Of a stretch of DNA of 64,000 nucleotides, positions 36,190 through 46,155 are shown in pieces. The stretch is taken from assembly GCA_964487605.1 (NCBI GenBank), contig CAZARU010000020.1:1-64000 (forward strand), in the 5' to 3' direction. How positions within the stretch are numbered: the stretch's first letter is position 1; every line of letters starts with the position of its first letter. The notes beneath the pieces were generated by a model. The model saw nothing but the letters and a program-made list of their open reading frames with translations. It did no database searches and was not told where the DNA came from. A program made the translations under genes and the position numbers. The stretch is from JAJDAH01 sp964487605 (lineage in GTDB: Bacteria > Myxococcota_A > Polyangia > Polyangiales > Polyangiaceae).

Positions 36190-37202
36190 CGATCGGCCGC
36201 GGCGACCCCGAACAGATCATCCAGCTCGACCTCGGCGAGCCATTCGGCGACGGCCGCCTGCTCGGCCGGCGCGAGCCTCGAGATTCGCGCCTTCACCATG
36301 CGGCGCGCAGCCTCCGGATACTCCCGGGTCTTGTAGCTGACGTCCTCACCGTGGCTGGGGGCCACGAACGCCTTTTGCTCTGCCCGCAGGGCGGAAGAGT
36401 TCCCGGAAATGAAGGCGCGATAGGCCCCGCGCGCTTCGAGCAAGACGTGCGCCGCGAACGGCGTCGAGCCAGGAAACGCGACGAGGTCTCCGGTCCCGTC
36501 CCAGTCTCGTCCCTGTTCGAGCCATCGCTGTACGCGTTCGAACTTCGCGACGACGCGTCGTGGAACGGGGTCCGCCGCGAAGTGTGCGACGAGCCCGCCC
36601 ATGACGACGGCATCGACCGCACACGGGCGATCGCCGAGCGCGTAGCGAGTGTGTGCCAGCTGCTCGTTCAGCGCAGCGAGCATGCGCTCGTACTCGGCCT
36701 CGGCAGCCCGCTGCTGCCCCGGCCCCGAAACGCCGGTCGCGCGCACGGAACGGGGGCCCCACCCGCGGAGCACGCCCTCCACGGCGGCGACGTGGTCCGC
36801 GTGGTCACCGACGACTGCGCGGGCCATCGCCGGTGCGGCGAAGTCCGCGCACTCGGGGTAGTTCCACCGGTAGTGAACGGCGGTCCTCGCGATCCACTCG
36901 TCGAACCAGTCCTCCACCACGTGCACGAGCACGCCGAGGGGACCCCCGGGGAACATGCGGCGCGCGGGGAAGCGCCCGTCGAGGGCATCGAGGATGGGCG
37001 TCGTGTCCGCGAGCATCCAGTTCTCCGGAGTACGGAGCACGGGGATCTGGTGCGTTCCGGCGCGCTGCTCGACGTGACCGGAGACGTCGGGTGACTTCGG
37101 GCGTGCTTCGAAGTCCGCGCCGTACCAGCGGAGGGCGAGCTCGAGCTTGCGCGTGAAGTAGCTGTAGGGGTTCCCGTAGCAAACGTAGTTCGGACTCGTC
37201 AT
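36186..37202 (-). CDS. Glutathione S-transferase-like protein
   Basis: A 338-residue protein. An N-terminal thioredoxin-fold GST domain (YGNPYSYFTRKLELALRWYGADFEARPK, then QIPVLRTPENWMLADTTPILDAL with the cis-Pro VL) is followed by an all-helical C-terminal half. The N-terminus carries a Ser/Tyr rather than a Cys at the usual active position (GNPYSYFT). A further C-terminal extension of about 90 residues is unusual. The actual substrate is unknown. The gene overlaps the downstream histidine kinase start by four bases, suggesting coupled expression. The ATG 37202 is supported by TGGA about eight bases upstream. Confidence 0.8.
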   Translation of the reverse strand: MTSPNYVCYGNPYSYFTRKLELALRWYGADFEARPKSPDVSGHVEQRAGTHQIPVLRTPENWMLADTTPILDALDGRFPARRMFPGGPLGVLVHVVEDWFDEWIARTAVHYRWNYPECADFAAPAMARAVVGDHADHVAAVEGVLRGWGPRSVRATGVSGPGQQRAAEAEYERMLAALNEQLAHTRYALGDRPCAVDAVVMGGLVAHFAADPVPRRVVAKFERVQRWLEQGRDWDGTGDLVAFPGSTPFAAHVLLEARGAYRAFISGNSSALRAEQKAFVAPSHGEDVSYKTREYPEAARRMVKARISRLAPAEQAAVAEWLAEVELDDLFGVAAADR

Positions 37203-37298
37203 CGGGTGATTCCAGCAGACGCACGTCGCGCGCGGATTGCAAGCGACGTCGCCGCGTCGGGGCACTCCCCTCTTCGAACGTGGAGCGCCCGGACGTCG

Positions 37299-37314
37299 CG
37301 CGCGCGAGCGCGCG
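37299..37314 (-). terminator. Candidate mglBA terminator hairpin
   Basis: CGCGCG-cgag-CGCGCG lies 13 bases past the mglA stop on the minus strand. A second perfect inverted repeat, ACGTCGC/GCGACGT (37223-37229 with 37243-37249), lies closer to the next gene. Confidence 0.4.
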
Positions 37315-37326
37315 GAACGTGGCGTG

Positions 37327-37914
37327 TCACCCGCCGCGCTTGAGCTCGGTCAGCACGAGCTTGCTCACGGCCTTCAGGGTGTCGAAGACGCCCTGGCCGC
37401 TCCGGGCGCAGGCCTCGTAGTCGGGAACGCGCATCGGGTTCAGCAGCTCCCGGAGTTCGTCGATGTCGACGACGTTCGGCAGATCGCGCTTGTTGTACTG
37501 GACGACGTAGGGAACCTTCTCCAGCGAGTAGCCCTGCTCGGCAAGGTTCGTCCGGAGATTCTCCACGGACTCCTGGTTCGCTTCGAGCCGCTCTATCTGA
37601 GAATCGGCGACGAAGATCACCCCGTCGACACCCTTGAGGATGAGCTTCCGACTCGCGTCGTAGAAGACCTGGCCGGGCACCGTGTACAGGTGAAACCGCG
37701 TCTTGAATCCGCGAATCTCGCCGAGCGACAGGGGAAGGAAATCGAAGAACAGCGTCCGTTCGGTCTCGGTCGCGAGGGAGATCATCTTCCCTTTCGCGTC
37801 GGGGCTGGTGCGCTGATAGATGTACTGGAGGTTCGTCGTCTTCCCGCAGAGCCCCGGCCCGTAATAGACGATCTTGCAATTGATCTCCCGAGCCATGTAG
37901 TTGATGAAGCTCAT
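37327..37914 (-). CDS. mglA: Small Ras-like GTPase MglA
   Basis: A 195-residue cytoplasmic GTPase of the bacterial MglA family that sets cell polarity and drives gliding motility in Myxococcus. P-loop GPGLCGKTT (about 19-27) and base motif NKRDLPN. The switch II motif reads LYTVPGQ, where Thr stands in place of the usual Asp, the hallmark of MglA. The ATG has GAAGGA eight bases upstream, and the gene starts 12 bases after mglB. MglB is its GAP, encoded just upstream. Confidence 0.96.
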   Translation of the reverse strand: MSFINYMAREINCKIVYYGPGLCGKTTNLQYIYQRTSPDAKGKMISLATETERTLFFDFLPLSLGEIRGFKTRFHLYTVPGQVFYDASRKLILKGVDGVIFVADSQIERLEANQESVENLRTNLAEQGYSLEKVPYVVQYNKRDLPNVVDIDELRELLNPMRVPDYEACARSGQGVFDTLKAVSKLVLTELKRGG

Positions 37915-37926
37915 CGCTCGGGTCCT

Positions 37927-38409
37927 TCAGTCGTTGAACAGATTGTCGATGTCCTCGTCGGTGATTTCGGCGAACGGCGAGTCCGCCCCAGGCTCCGCCA
38001 CCTTGGAGAGGAGCGCCTCGAAGATGCGGTTGAGCTCGTCGCTGGACTTGCGCACACGCAGTCGGACCAGGCCCAGGCTCGACTTCGAATCGAAGATGAC
38101 GACCAGGATGACCCGGTTGCCGACGAGCTGGATGTGGATGTTGGCGTTTTCCCCCTCGTGAAACTGCGTCGAGAACTCGTTCTCCCGCAGGAGCTTGGCG
38201 ATTCCACCCGTTGCCGCGATGTTTCCGGCGGTCAGCGACGCGAGCGACGTCGTGTCGATGTTCTCGACCTCCCCGCTGGCGGCGATGAGCTGCCCGTTCT
38301 TGTCGACGATGAAGACGACCTTCGCGTTCGCTTCACGAACCAGACGGTCGACGACCCCCTGGATCTGATTGAACTCCTCCTCGTACATCACCATCTGGGG
38401 ATTGACCAT
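37927..38409 (-). CDS. mglB: MglB, roadblock/LC7-type GTPase-activating protein
   Basis: A 160-residue roadblock/LC7-fold protein: VVFIVDKNGQLIAASGEVENIDTTSLASLTAGNIAAT is the defining block, followed by FHEGENANIHIQLVGNRVILVVIFD. MglB dimers act as GAP for MglA and mark the opposite cell pole. The C-terminus has an acidic tail ending DIDNLFND. The start has GAGGA six bases upstream. The pair reads divergently from the transglutaminase-like operon across a 274-base gap. Confidence 0.94.
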   Translation of the reverse strand: MVNPQMVMYEEEFNQIQGVVDRLVREANAKVVFIVDKNGQLIAASGEVENIDTTSLASLTAGNIAATGGIAKLLRENEFSTQFHEGENANIHIQLVGNRVILVVIFDSKSSLGLVRLRVRKSSDELNRIFEALLSKVAEPGADSPFAEITDEDIDNLFND

Positions 38410-38515
38410 CGACGTCCTCTTCCCTCTGGCGTTCCTTCAAAAGCTCTCCCCGCGGTGGCTCTCGGACCCTCGTGAGTGATCTCGACGTGGTCCTCGCCGG
38501 GCGGAGAATCACCCT

Positions 38516-38542
38516 TGTATATGACCGGCACCACGCCATCAA
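38516..38542 (-). promoter_or_regulatory. Possible mglBA promoter
   Basis: On the minus strand TTGATG (38537-38542) and TATACA (38516-38521) are separated by 15 bases, in an AT-richer patch of the 274-base gap, with about 100 bases of leader before mglB. Spacing is short of the usual 17. The rest of the gap shows no convincing gene. Confidence 0.3.
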
Positions 38543-38683
38543 GCGCGCTCTCGATCCGCACGCGCGCATCAGCACCGCCGCATGGCCCGGGCCCTTTTCC
38601 CCCAGGAACGGGCCGATTCTCGCCACTTTTGCGGGGATTTTCGGCTGGCGGGGCTACGGCCGCAGGGCTAAGGAGAAGGCGGC

Positions 38684-41600
38684 GTGAGGACGCTTCTCCC
38701 CGCACTGTTCGTCGCGCTCCTCAGCCTCGTGACGAAGGCGCACGCCGGCCACGCTTCGTTCCATTCCGACCTGGCGCGCGCGACGACGCGAATCGACCGG
38801 GCCCGTGGTCCGTCCGTCTACGCCGCGATTCGAGATGTGTGGCGGACGTGGGACCGCGCGGACCCCGGCCACGTCGAGGAGGCGCTGCGGGGCGTCGCGA
38901 CGGACTCGCGCCTCGGTCCGGGTCCGCGAGCCTACGCCGCGCTGCTCGCAGCGTACGCCCGTGGTCGCCGGGGCGATCTCTCGGGCGAGCGAACCGAGAT
39001 CGCGGGACTCGGCTACGTGAACCAATGGCTCGTGCTCGGACCGTTCGACAACGAGGGAAAGACCGGGCTCGACACCCGGTTCGATCCGGAGCTCGCGCTG
39101 GCCGAGCCCCTGTCCGAAGGTCGAACGTACCAGGGCAAGGAGCGCGCGGTGAGGTGGCGCGCCGCCCCACCGGAAGCGTTTCCTTTCGGCTGGGTGGACT
39201 TCGCGGCGATGCTCCGCCCCGAGCGGAAGATCTGCGGGTTCGCCGCCACGTTCGTTTCGCCCGCCGCCGACGGGCCAGCGCCCCGCAAGATCACCCTGTG
39301 GGTGGGAGCGTCGGGCGCCTTCGCCCTGCGCTGGAACGGTCGCGTCGCGCTCGAGGATCGAGCGTACCGCGCGCACGATCCGGATCGCCTCGCCGTCGCG
39401 GTCGCGCTCGAGCCGGGCCCCAATCTGCTCCTCGTCAAGGTGTGCGCCGACGAGTCCCCTCCGGTGCTCTCGGTCCGCATCGGCGACGAGAAGGGCGAGC
39501 CCAGGGCACGCGTCACGACCTCGACGGACCTGTCGCTCGCTCCCGAAGCGGCGCGGAAGGTTCGACCGGACGATCAGCGCGAACGCCCCGTACCGGGGGT
39601 ACCCGAGGGGCCCGCTGGACCGCTGCAGGCGTTCAAGAAGCAGACGGCGGGCGCCGGGGCGCGGCCTTCGGAGCTCTTCGAGTTCGCGCGGTACCTGGCG
39701 GCGACCGGGGGCGACGATCCCACGGAGCACCTGGCCCGCGACCTCGCGGCGAGGGCGGCCGAAGCCGAGCCCAACGTCGAGCGGCTCCTGCTCGCCGGCG
39801 CGCTGGGCGAGGATCGGAACCGGCGCGCAGCCTGGATGGCGAAGGCCGCTCGCTTCGAGGAGACGCACACGACGAGCGTGACCGACCACGAGCGCGTGGA
39901 GCTGCTGCTGGCGCAGGCGTCGCTGGCGCGAGAGAGCCAGAACTGGCGCGAGGCGTTCCCGTACTACGACCGCGTGCTGGCCCTGGACCCGACGAATCTC
40001 GAGGCGCTGAAGGGGCGCGTCGAGCTCTACAACCACATCGGCCTGCGGCGCACGGCCCTGTCGATGATCGAGCGCGCGGTCGATGCGGATCCCGCGGGCG
40101 TCGTGCTGCTCAACATGTACGCGTCGCAGCTTCGTGCCCTCGGCCGCGCCACCGAGGCAGCGGAGATCGAGGAGCGCTACGCCCACGCTCGCTTCGACGA
40201 CGGTGGATACCTTTCGCAGCGGATAGATCTGGCGCTCGAACGCCGAGACCGTGCCGCCGCCGAACACTGGGTGTCCCGCCTCCTCACCGTCGACCCCGAC
40301 GGGTTGTGGGCCGCGGGGACCGCGGCGCGCGCCTACCGTCGCCTGGCGCAGCCCGACAGGGCAATCGCAGCCTACGAGCGAGCACTGCTCCTCGCTCCCG
40401 AGGAGGTGAGCGCGCTGCGCGCGGTCTCCGATCTCCACGCGGAGGCAGGACGCCGCGAGCGACAGCTCGATTTGCTGAAGGAGATTCTCCGGCTCCGGCC
40501 CCAGGAGAAGGACGTGCGCGAGTACGTCGAGCACATGGTTCCTCCGAAGCCCCGGGAGGACGAGGCCCACGCCTGGTCCGCCGACCGTTTCCTGAAGATG
40601 CGCCACGCCGACGCCGCCGGCCAGAATCGCCGCTCGCTGGTCGAGCTGACGGTGTCGACGGTGTTCGAGAACGGGCTCTCGAGCCAGTTTCGTCAAGTGG
40701 TGTTCCAGCCCCTCACGGACGCCGCCGCCGCGGAGGCGCGCCAGTACGCGTTCCAGTACCAGGCTGACACGCAACAGGTCGTGCTTCGTGGCGCGCGTGT
40801 CTACCGCTCGGACGGTCGGGTGGACGAAGCCATCGAGAGCGGTGAAGCACCTGCCAACGACCCGTCGATCACGATGTACACGTCGGGACGCAACTTCTAC
40901 GTGCAGTTTCCTCGACTCGAGCCGGGCGACGTCGTGGAGCTTCGGTACCGGGTGGAGGACGTCACGCTCCGCAACGAGTTCGCCGACTACTTCGGGGAAG
41001 TGACGTACCTCCAGTCCAGCGATCCGACGGCCCATGCCGAGTACGTGCTCATCACACCCGGGTCGCGCACGTTCCACTTCGACGTCCGCGGGCTCCCGGG
41101 CATCGAGCGATCCGAGGAGTCCCGGGACTCCCGGAAGATCTACCGCTTTGCGGCGAAGAACGTCCCTGCGGTGACCCCCGAGCCCGCCATGCCTCCGTGG
41201 TCGGAGGTGCTCGGGCACGTACACGTTTCGACGTACCGCACCTGGCAGGAGCTCGGCCGCTGGTACTGGGGCCTGGTGAAGGACCAGTTCGATCTGGACG
41301 ACGAGACACGAAAGCTCGCGCGAAAAGTGGCGGGCGACGCGAAGACCGACCTCGAGAAGGTGAGGGCCGTCTACGGCTGGGTCGTCAAGCAGACGCGATA
41401 CGTCGCGCTGGAGTTCGGCATTTACGGATACAAGCCGCGTCGGTGCGTCCAGACGGTCGCGCGGGGCTGGGGTGACTGCAAGGACAAGGCGACGGTCATC
41501 GTCTCGCTCCTCGAAGAGCTCGGCGTTCCGGCCACCATCGTCATCGTGCGCACGCAGATGCGCGGCGACTTCAACCCCGCCGTCGCCAGCTTTGCGCCGT

Positions 41601-42403
41601 TCGATCACGCGATCGCGTACGTGCCTTCCCTGGATCTCTACCTCGACGGAACCGCGGAATACACCGGGTCTCACGAGCTGCCCACCATGGACCTCGGCGC
41701 GAAAGCGCTGGTGATCGACCGCGGAAACGCGCGCCTCGTGACGCTTCCCTCGGCAGACCCCGCGAGCAACCTCAAGCGACGCACCGTGACGGCAGCGCTC
41801 TCCGCGGACGGTAAGGCGAGCGTGGACCTGAGCTACGTCACCCGTGGCGCCAACGCGCCGAGCTGGAGACGCCGGTATCACGCGGCATCCACCCTACGGG
41901 ACCGCGTGAACCAGGACCTGGGCCGGGAGTTTCCCGGTCTGGTGTTGCTTCCCGGCCCTCAGGGCGCCACCACGAGCAACCTGGAGGACATCGAGGCGCC
42001 CGTGTCGATCCGCGTGCGCGGTGTGGCCCCGGGCTTTGCCCGCAAGGAGGGCGCCCGCCTGACGATGAACGTCAGCTTGGGTACGCGCTTGACGCCCACG
42101 TACGCGTCGCTGTCGAAGCGCCGCCTGAGCGTCGTCGTGCCGCCTCTGGGCACCGAGGAGGACTCGTTCCACGTCAAGCTGCCTCCGGGCGCGAAGATCG
42201 CGTCCGCGCCACCGTCGGCCTCGTCCGAGACCAAGTTCGGCAGCTACTCGGTCACGGTGGAGCAGAAGCCGGGCGAAGTGACCGTGACGAGCCGGCTGAG
42301 CGTGTCCGTCAGCCGCGTATCCCCGGCGGACTACGCCGACTGGCAGCGCTTCTGCGCCGACGCGGATCGCGCGATGTCCCACGAACTGGTCGTCTCGCCG
42401 TGA
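38684..42403 (+). CDS. Large exported TPR / DUF3857 / transglutaminase-core protein (intact triad)
   Basis: A 1239-residue protein. It has a signal peptide with an AHA-G cleavage site, then a beta-rich domain of about 270 residues. A TPR array (about 390-620) is followed by a DUF3857 domain (about 650-840) and a transglutaminase core. The core keeps C932 (GWGDCKDKATV), H975 (FDHAIAY) and D988 (LYLDGTAEY), so it may act as a cysteine peptidase or amidase. A beta-rich domain ends the protein. It is likely periplasmic or secreted. The GTG start has AGGAGA seven bases upstream. The stop overlaps the next gene (GTGA). Its substrate is unknown. Confidence 0.88.
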   Translation: MRTLLPALFVALLSLVTKAHAGHASFHSDLARATTRIDRARGPSVYAAIRDVWRTWDRADPGHVEEALRGVATDSRLGPGPRAYAALLAAYARGRRGDLSGERTEIAGLGYVNQWLVLGPFDNEGKTGLDTRFDPELALAEPLSEGRTYQGKERAVRWRAAPPEAFPFGWVDFAAMLRPERKICGFAATFVSPAADGPAPRKITLWVGASGAFALRWNGRVALEDRAYRAHDPDRLAVAVALEPGPNLLLVKVCADESPPVLSVRIGDEKGEPRARVTTSTDLSLAPEAARKVRPDDQRERPVPGVPEGPAGPLQAFKKQTAGAGARPSELFEFARYLAATGGDDPTEHLARDLAARAAEAEPNVERLLLAGALGEDRNRRAAWMAKAARFEETHTTSVTDHERVELLLAQASLARESQNWREAFPYYDRVLALDPTNLEALKGRVELYNHIGLRRTALSMIERAVDADPAGVVLLNMYASQLRALGRATEAAEIEERYAHARFDDGGYLSQRIDLALERRDRAAAEHWVSRLLTVDPDGLWAAGTAARAYRRLAQPDRAIAAYERALLLAPEEVSALRAVSDLHAEAGRRERQLDLLKEILRLRPQEKDVREYVEHMVPPKPREDEAHAWSADRFLKMRHADAAGQNRRSLVELTVSTVFENGLSSQFRQVVFQPLTDAAAAEARQYAFQYQADTQQVVLRGARVYRSDGRVDEAIESGEAPANDPSITMYTSGRNFYVQFPRLEPGDVVELRYRVEDVTLRNEFADYFGEVTYLQSSDPTAHAEYVLITPGSRTFHFDVRGLPGIERSEESRDSRKIYRFAAKNVPAVTPEPAMPPWSEVLGHVHVSTYRTWQELGRWYWGLVKDQFDLDDETRKLARKVAGDAKTDLEKVRAVYGWVVKQTRYVALEFGIYGYKPRRCVQTVARGWGDCKDKATVIVSLLEELGVPATIVIVRTQMRGDFNPAVASFAPFDHAIAYVPSLDLYLDGTAEYTGSHELPTMDLGAKALVIDRGNARLVTLPSADPASNLKRRTVTAALSADGKASVDLSYVTRGANAPSWRRRYHAASTLRDRVNQDLGREFPGLVLLPGPQGATTSNLEDIEAPVSIRVRGVAPGFARKEGARLTMNVSLGTRLTPTYASLSKRRLSVVVPPLGTEEDSFHVKLPPGAKIASAPPSASSETKFGSYSVTVEQKPGEVTVTSRLSVSVSRVSPADYADWQRFCADADRAMSHELVVSP

Positions 42404-45400
42404 GGGTCGCTCGCGCGGTGGCGCATGCAGCGCTCGTGGCGTCGATCGCCGGGTGCGGCGCAGGACGCGCACAGGCGCCGGAGGAGAGTGTCGAGGCGCT
42501 CCGGCGCACTGGCCGTGCGACGACGGACCCGTCCGTGGCGGGACGGTGGCTGCTGGCCGAGCTGACGACCCCGGGCGGCGACCCGAAGGCGGCCGTCGAA
42601 GCTCGCCGAAGGCTGGACGAGCTCGGCGCGGGTGACCTGCGCGCCGCCCTCGCAAGAGGCATCGACGACTCGTTGCACGGGCGCCTCGCGCCCGCCGTGT
42701 CCAGCTACCTCCGCGCGGTCGAGCTGGCGGCCACGTCCAGTGACCCGAGCGCGCCGCTCATCGCCTGGTTCGCGACCGACGAGGTGCTGGCGCTCGAGCC
42801 CATGGCGCCGGACGCCTGGAAGACGTGGCAACCGGTGGTCGAGCGCCTCCTTGATCATCCGGGGAACATGGGCTGGCGAGCGCGGGCGTCCCTCGTCGAG
42901 TGGTGGGCGAACGAAGCGCACGCCAGCGCCACCAGGGACGTCGAGGAGCTCGCGGCCGCGCGGTACGGCTGCGTGAAGAACGTCCGGCTCGCAGGACCTT
43001 TCGGCCGCAACGCTCCCACCGACGCGCTGCGCGGGTTCGCCGCCGAGCTGCCGGGGCCGTGGCCGTACCGCTGGCAGCCCGAGCCTCTGGAACCCGTCGC
43101 CCCGAAGGTGCTCGCGACGTCGCGTCACGGCTGCACCGTCGAGGCCGACGAGGCGACTCCTGGCGGCATCTTCTACGGTGAGACCTTCGTGGAGGTCGAC
43201 CGGCCGCGCGACGTCGTCGTCTCGGTGCAGGGCGCGCTGGCGGTCTGGATCGACGACGTCATGGTGCTCGATCGCGACTCGCGCGTCTGGGGCGTCTGGC
43301 CGAACTACGGGGTCCGCGTCGAGCTCGCGCCGGGACGGCACCGCGTGCTCGCGAGGCTCTCGACGCCGTCGACCAACGTTCGAGTCCTCCGACCCGACGG
43401 AGCGCCCGCGAACGTGTCCAGCAGCACGGACGCCGCGCCGGGGTATTCGCTGGTGGCTCCACGCGTGGGGCCGAACCCGAACGACCTCATGAGGTTCATA
43501 CGCCCGGACGGCGTGGTGGCCCCGCCGGACGAGACAACGCGATTCGTCGCGGCCTACCTCGCGCACGTGGAGGGCCAGGACGACGTAGCGTCGATCCTGC
43601 TCGAACCGCTCGTGAAGGATCCGAAGGCGGCGACCGGGCCTGCACTGAGCACTGCCGCGGTCTTCGCCCGCAACGATCCCATCTTCGGCTCGGCGCAGAC
43701 GGAGGACCTGGTTCGCGAGCTTCAGGAGCGGGCCGTCAAGAAGGATCCCGACCTGTGGGCTGCGCAGCTCGATCTCGCGCTGGGTGAAGCGCGTCGGAAA
43801 GGCGCGACGGAGGCGGTTCCCCGCCTACGGAACCTCGGCGCCTCCTTCCCCGGCGTTCCCGCGGTACTCGGGGCGCTCGCGCGCCTGTACGGCGAGCTGG
43901 GCTGGCAACCGGAGCACGACGACACGATCTCGACGCTCCTCGACCGATTCCCGAGTGACCTCGAGACCCTCTTCGCCGCGGTAGATCTGTACGACGCGCG
44001 AGGGCGCGACCAGGAAGCGGATCGCCTCGTCGAGAGGATCCTGGAGCTCGACGCCGACAGCGAGATTCGCCTGACCCGCGCGCTGGCGCGCGAGGACTAC
44101 GTCGCCGCGCTCACGGAGCTCGAGAGGCTCGCGAAGCGCCGCCCGGACCGGAAGGACCTCGCGGAGCGGGTCCACGACGTCATGGTGCGCGCCGGAAATA
44201 CCGCCGAGACGTGGAAGAAGCTCGAGAGCGCGATCGAGAACGCTCCCACGGAGGGCGCCCCTCGGCTCGAACTGGCGGACGCCCAGTACGCGGCAGGCCA
44301 ACGCAGCGCGCTTCGAACCGCCCTCGCTCGGTCCACCGAGGCGGGCGCGGACACGTCGACGCTCAGGTACGCGATCGACCTCGTCGAGGGCATGACCGAG
44401 CTCGACTCCTACCGACTCGACGCGCGACAGGTGATCCGCGACTACGAGGCGAGCGGGACCGAGCTCGCCGGAACGGCGGCGCGGGTGCTCGACTACATGG
44501 CCGTCTGGGTGCGATCGGACGGTTCGAGCAAGCTGCTCGAGCACGAGGTCGTGCGCATCCAAAGCAAGGAAGCCATCGATGCGATGGCGGAGCACCAGCG
44601 CCTACCGGGTCTCGTCCTGCACATGCGGGTGATCAAGCAGGACGGCCGCACCCTCGAACCGGAGTTCGTGGCGGGCAAGCCCACCGTGACCCTGCCTCAC
44701 CTGGAAGTGGGCGACTACATCGAGACCGAGCAGATCATCACGGCGCCAGGCGACGGTCGCGGCCTCGTGTACGACGGTCCGCGGTGGTTCTTCCGCGAGC
44801 AGAACGTCGCCTACGCGCGCAGCGAGTTCATCCACGTCGCGCCGAAACACAGGAACCTGATCGTCGAGACCCGGGGCAACGTGCCGGAGCCCCAGGTGAC
44901 GGACCTGGGTCATTCCGTCCTGCGACGTTGGCGCGTCGACGCGAGCCCTGCCGCGCCGGTCGAACCGCACAGCGCGCCCGTCCAGGAGTACCTCCCGAGC
45001 GTCCAGGTCGGCTGGGGCATTTCCCTCGACGAGCGCATTCGGCGGATCGCCGACGCCGTCACGATCGTCACCCCGGTCGATCCGCGGATTCGCCGGGTCG
45101 CGCGACGCATCGCCGACGTGGATCACGTGAAGCCCGAGATGGAACGCGCCCGGCGCCTCTACCGCTGGATCCTGGCGAACGTGGAGGAGGGCGAGGAGAC
45201 GGATGGTCGCAAGGTCGTCATCGGCAAGAACGGCAATCGCTGGAAGGGCTTCATCGAGCTCTGTCGATCGCTGGACATCGCGGTGGACTACGCCATCGCG
45301 CGCAATCGGCTGACGTCGCCGGCCATCGGCCCGCTGTCCGAGTCGACGCAGTTCTCCGACCCCATTCTGCGCGTCGGCACGGACGCGAAGTCCACGTGGC

Positions 45401-46155
45401 TGACGGTGAGCAGCAAGTTCGCTCCCTTCGGCTACGTTCCCGCCGAGGTCCGCGAAGTTCCGGCGTTCCTGCTCGAGGCCAAGGGCCCGCGCCGCGTGAC
45501 CACACCGGCGACCGGGGAACGCGATGCCATCGAGTACGGAGGAACGGCGAAGCTCTCGGCGGACGGCTCCGCGAAGCTCGACCTCGAGCAGAGGTTCCAC
45601 GGGAAGTTCGCCATGGGCCTGCGAGCGACGTTCGCGCAGCTCCCGCAGCGCCAGATCCTGGACGTGCTGGAGTCGCGACTGCTGGGGCGCGCGCTGCGCG
45701 GCGCTCGGCTCGAGAAGTACGACCTGGTCGGAATGGACGATCTCGACGCCCCCCTGGTCATTCGCATGACGGCCTCCATGCAGGCGTTCGCCCAGCAGTC
45801 CGGCTCTTCGCTGGTGCTCGCCCCGCCGTTCGCTCCCAAGATCAGCCAGCTCGCGGTGCTTCCCTCTCGCGAAACCCCGCTGCTCATCGGTGAGGCATCC
45901 CATCAGACGATCCGCATCGCCGTGGAGCTCCCCCCGGGCGCACGGATCGACGGGTCGCTGGCGCCTCGAGAGATCACCCACGGCGAGTACCGTCTGCACG
46001 TGAGGGACGGGGTCGAGGGCGGCGTGCTCCGCATCGAGCGCGGCCTCGATCTGCCTGCTGGACGCGTGCAGCCCGACGACTACCCGGCCTTCCTCGATTT
46101 CGCTCGGCGGGCAGACGAGGCCATGAGCCGGAGCGTCAGGATCACGGTACCGTGA
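42400..46155 (+). CDS. Paralogous DUF3857 lipoprotein with degenerate transglutaminase core
   Basis: A 1251-residue paralogue of the preceding gene: same domain order with TPR, DUF3857 (about 690-850) and a transglutaminase-like region. The signal peptide ends in a lipobox (SIAGC, Cys about 20), so unlike its neighbour it is predicted to be lipid-anchored. The catalytic Cys position (GWGDCKD in the active protein) reads GNRWKGF here and the His/Asp loops are not conserved, so it is probably not an enzyme. The GTG start overlaps the previous stop (GTGA), and its own stop overlaps the next lipoprotein. It may be a partner or scaffold for the active paralogue. Confidence 0.86.
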   Translation: MRVARAVAHAALVASIAGCGAGRAQAPEESVEALRRTGRATTDPSVAGRWLLAELTTPGGDPKAAVEARRRLDELGAGDLRAALARGIDDSLHGRLAPAVSSYLRAVELAATSSDPSAPLIAWFATDEVLALEPMAPDAWKTWQPVVERLLDHPGNMGWRARASLVEWWANEAHASATRDVEELAAARYGCVKNVRLAGPFGRNAPTDALRGFAAELPGPWPYRWQPEPLEPVAPKVLATSRHGCTVEADEATPGGIFYGETFVEVDRPRDVVVSVQGALAVWIDDVMVLDRDSRVWGVWPNYGVRVELAPGRHRVLARLSTPSTNVRVLRPDGAPANVSSSTDAAPGYSLVAPRVGPNPNDLMRFIRPDGVVAPPDETTRFVAAYLAHVEGQDDVASILLEPLVKDPKAATGPALSTAAVFARNDPIFGSAQTEDLVRELQERAVKKDPDLWAAQLDLALGEARRKGATEAVPRLRNLGASFPGVPAVLGALARLYGELGWQPEHDDTISTLLDRFPSDLETLFAAVDLYDARGRDQEADRLVERILELDADSEIRLTRALAREDYVAALTELERLAKRRPDRKDLAERVHDVMVRAGNTAETWKKLESAIENAPTEGAPRLELADAQYAAGQRSALRTALARSTEAGADTSTLRYAIDLVEGMTELDSYRLDARQVIRDYEASGTELAGTAARVLDYMAVWVRSDGSSKLLEHEVVRIQSKEAIDAMAEHQRLPGLVLHMRVIKQDGRTLEPEFVAGKPTVTLPHLEVGDYIETEQIITAPGDGRGLVYDGPRWFFREQNVAYARSEFIHVAPKHRNLIVETRGNVPEPQVTDLGHSVLRRWRVDASPAAPVEPHSAPVQEYLPSVQVGWGISLDERIRRIADAVTIVTPVDPRIRRVARRIADVDHVKPEMERARRLYRWILANVEEGEETDGRKVVIGKNGNRWKGFIELCRSLDIAVDYAIARNRLTSPAIGPLSESTQFSDPILRVGTDAKSTWLTVSSKFAPFGYVPAEVREVPAFLLEAKGPRRVTTPATGERDAIEYGGTAKLSADGSAKLDLEQRFHGKFAMGLRATFAQLPQRQILDVLESRLLGRALRGARLEKYDLVGMDDLDAPLVIRMTASMQAFAQQSGSSLVLAPPFAPKISQLAVLPSRETPLLIGEASHQTIRIAVELPPGARIDGSLAPREITHGEYRLHVRDGVEGGVLRIERGLDLPAGRVQPDDYPAFLDFARRADEAMSRSVRITVP

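Noticed and set aside
38472..38687. 71-codon frame ending in the GTGA of the big operon
   Set aside because: Third-position GC is well below that of neighbours and there is no homology. The GTGA overlap is likely due to the true start.
38654..41881. 1075-codon antisense frame across the DUF3857 gene
   Set aside because: Shadow of a strong coding gene; Arg/His-rich composition with no signal peptide or domain.
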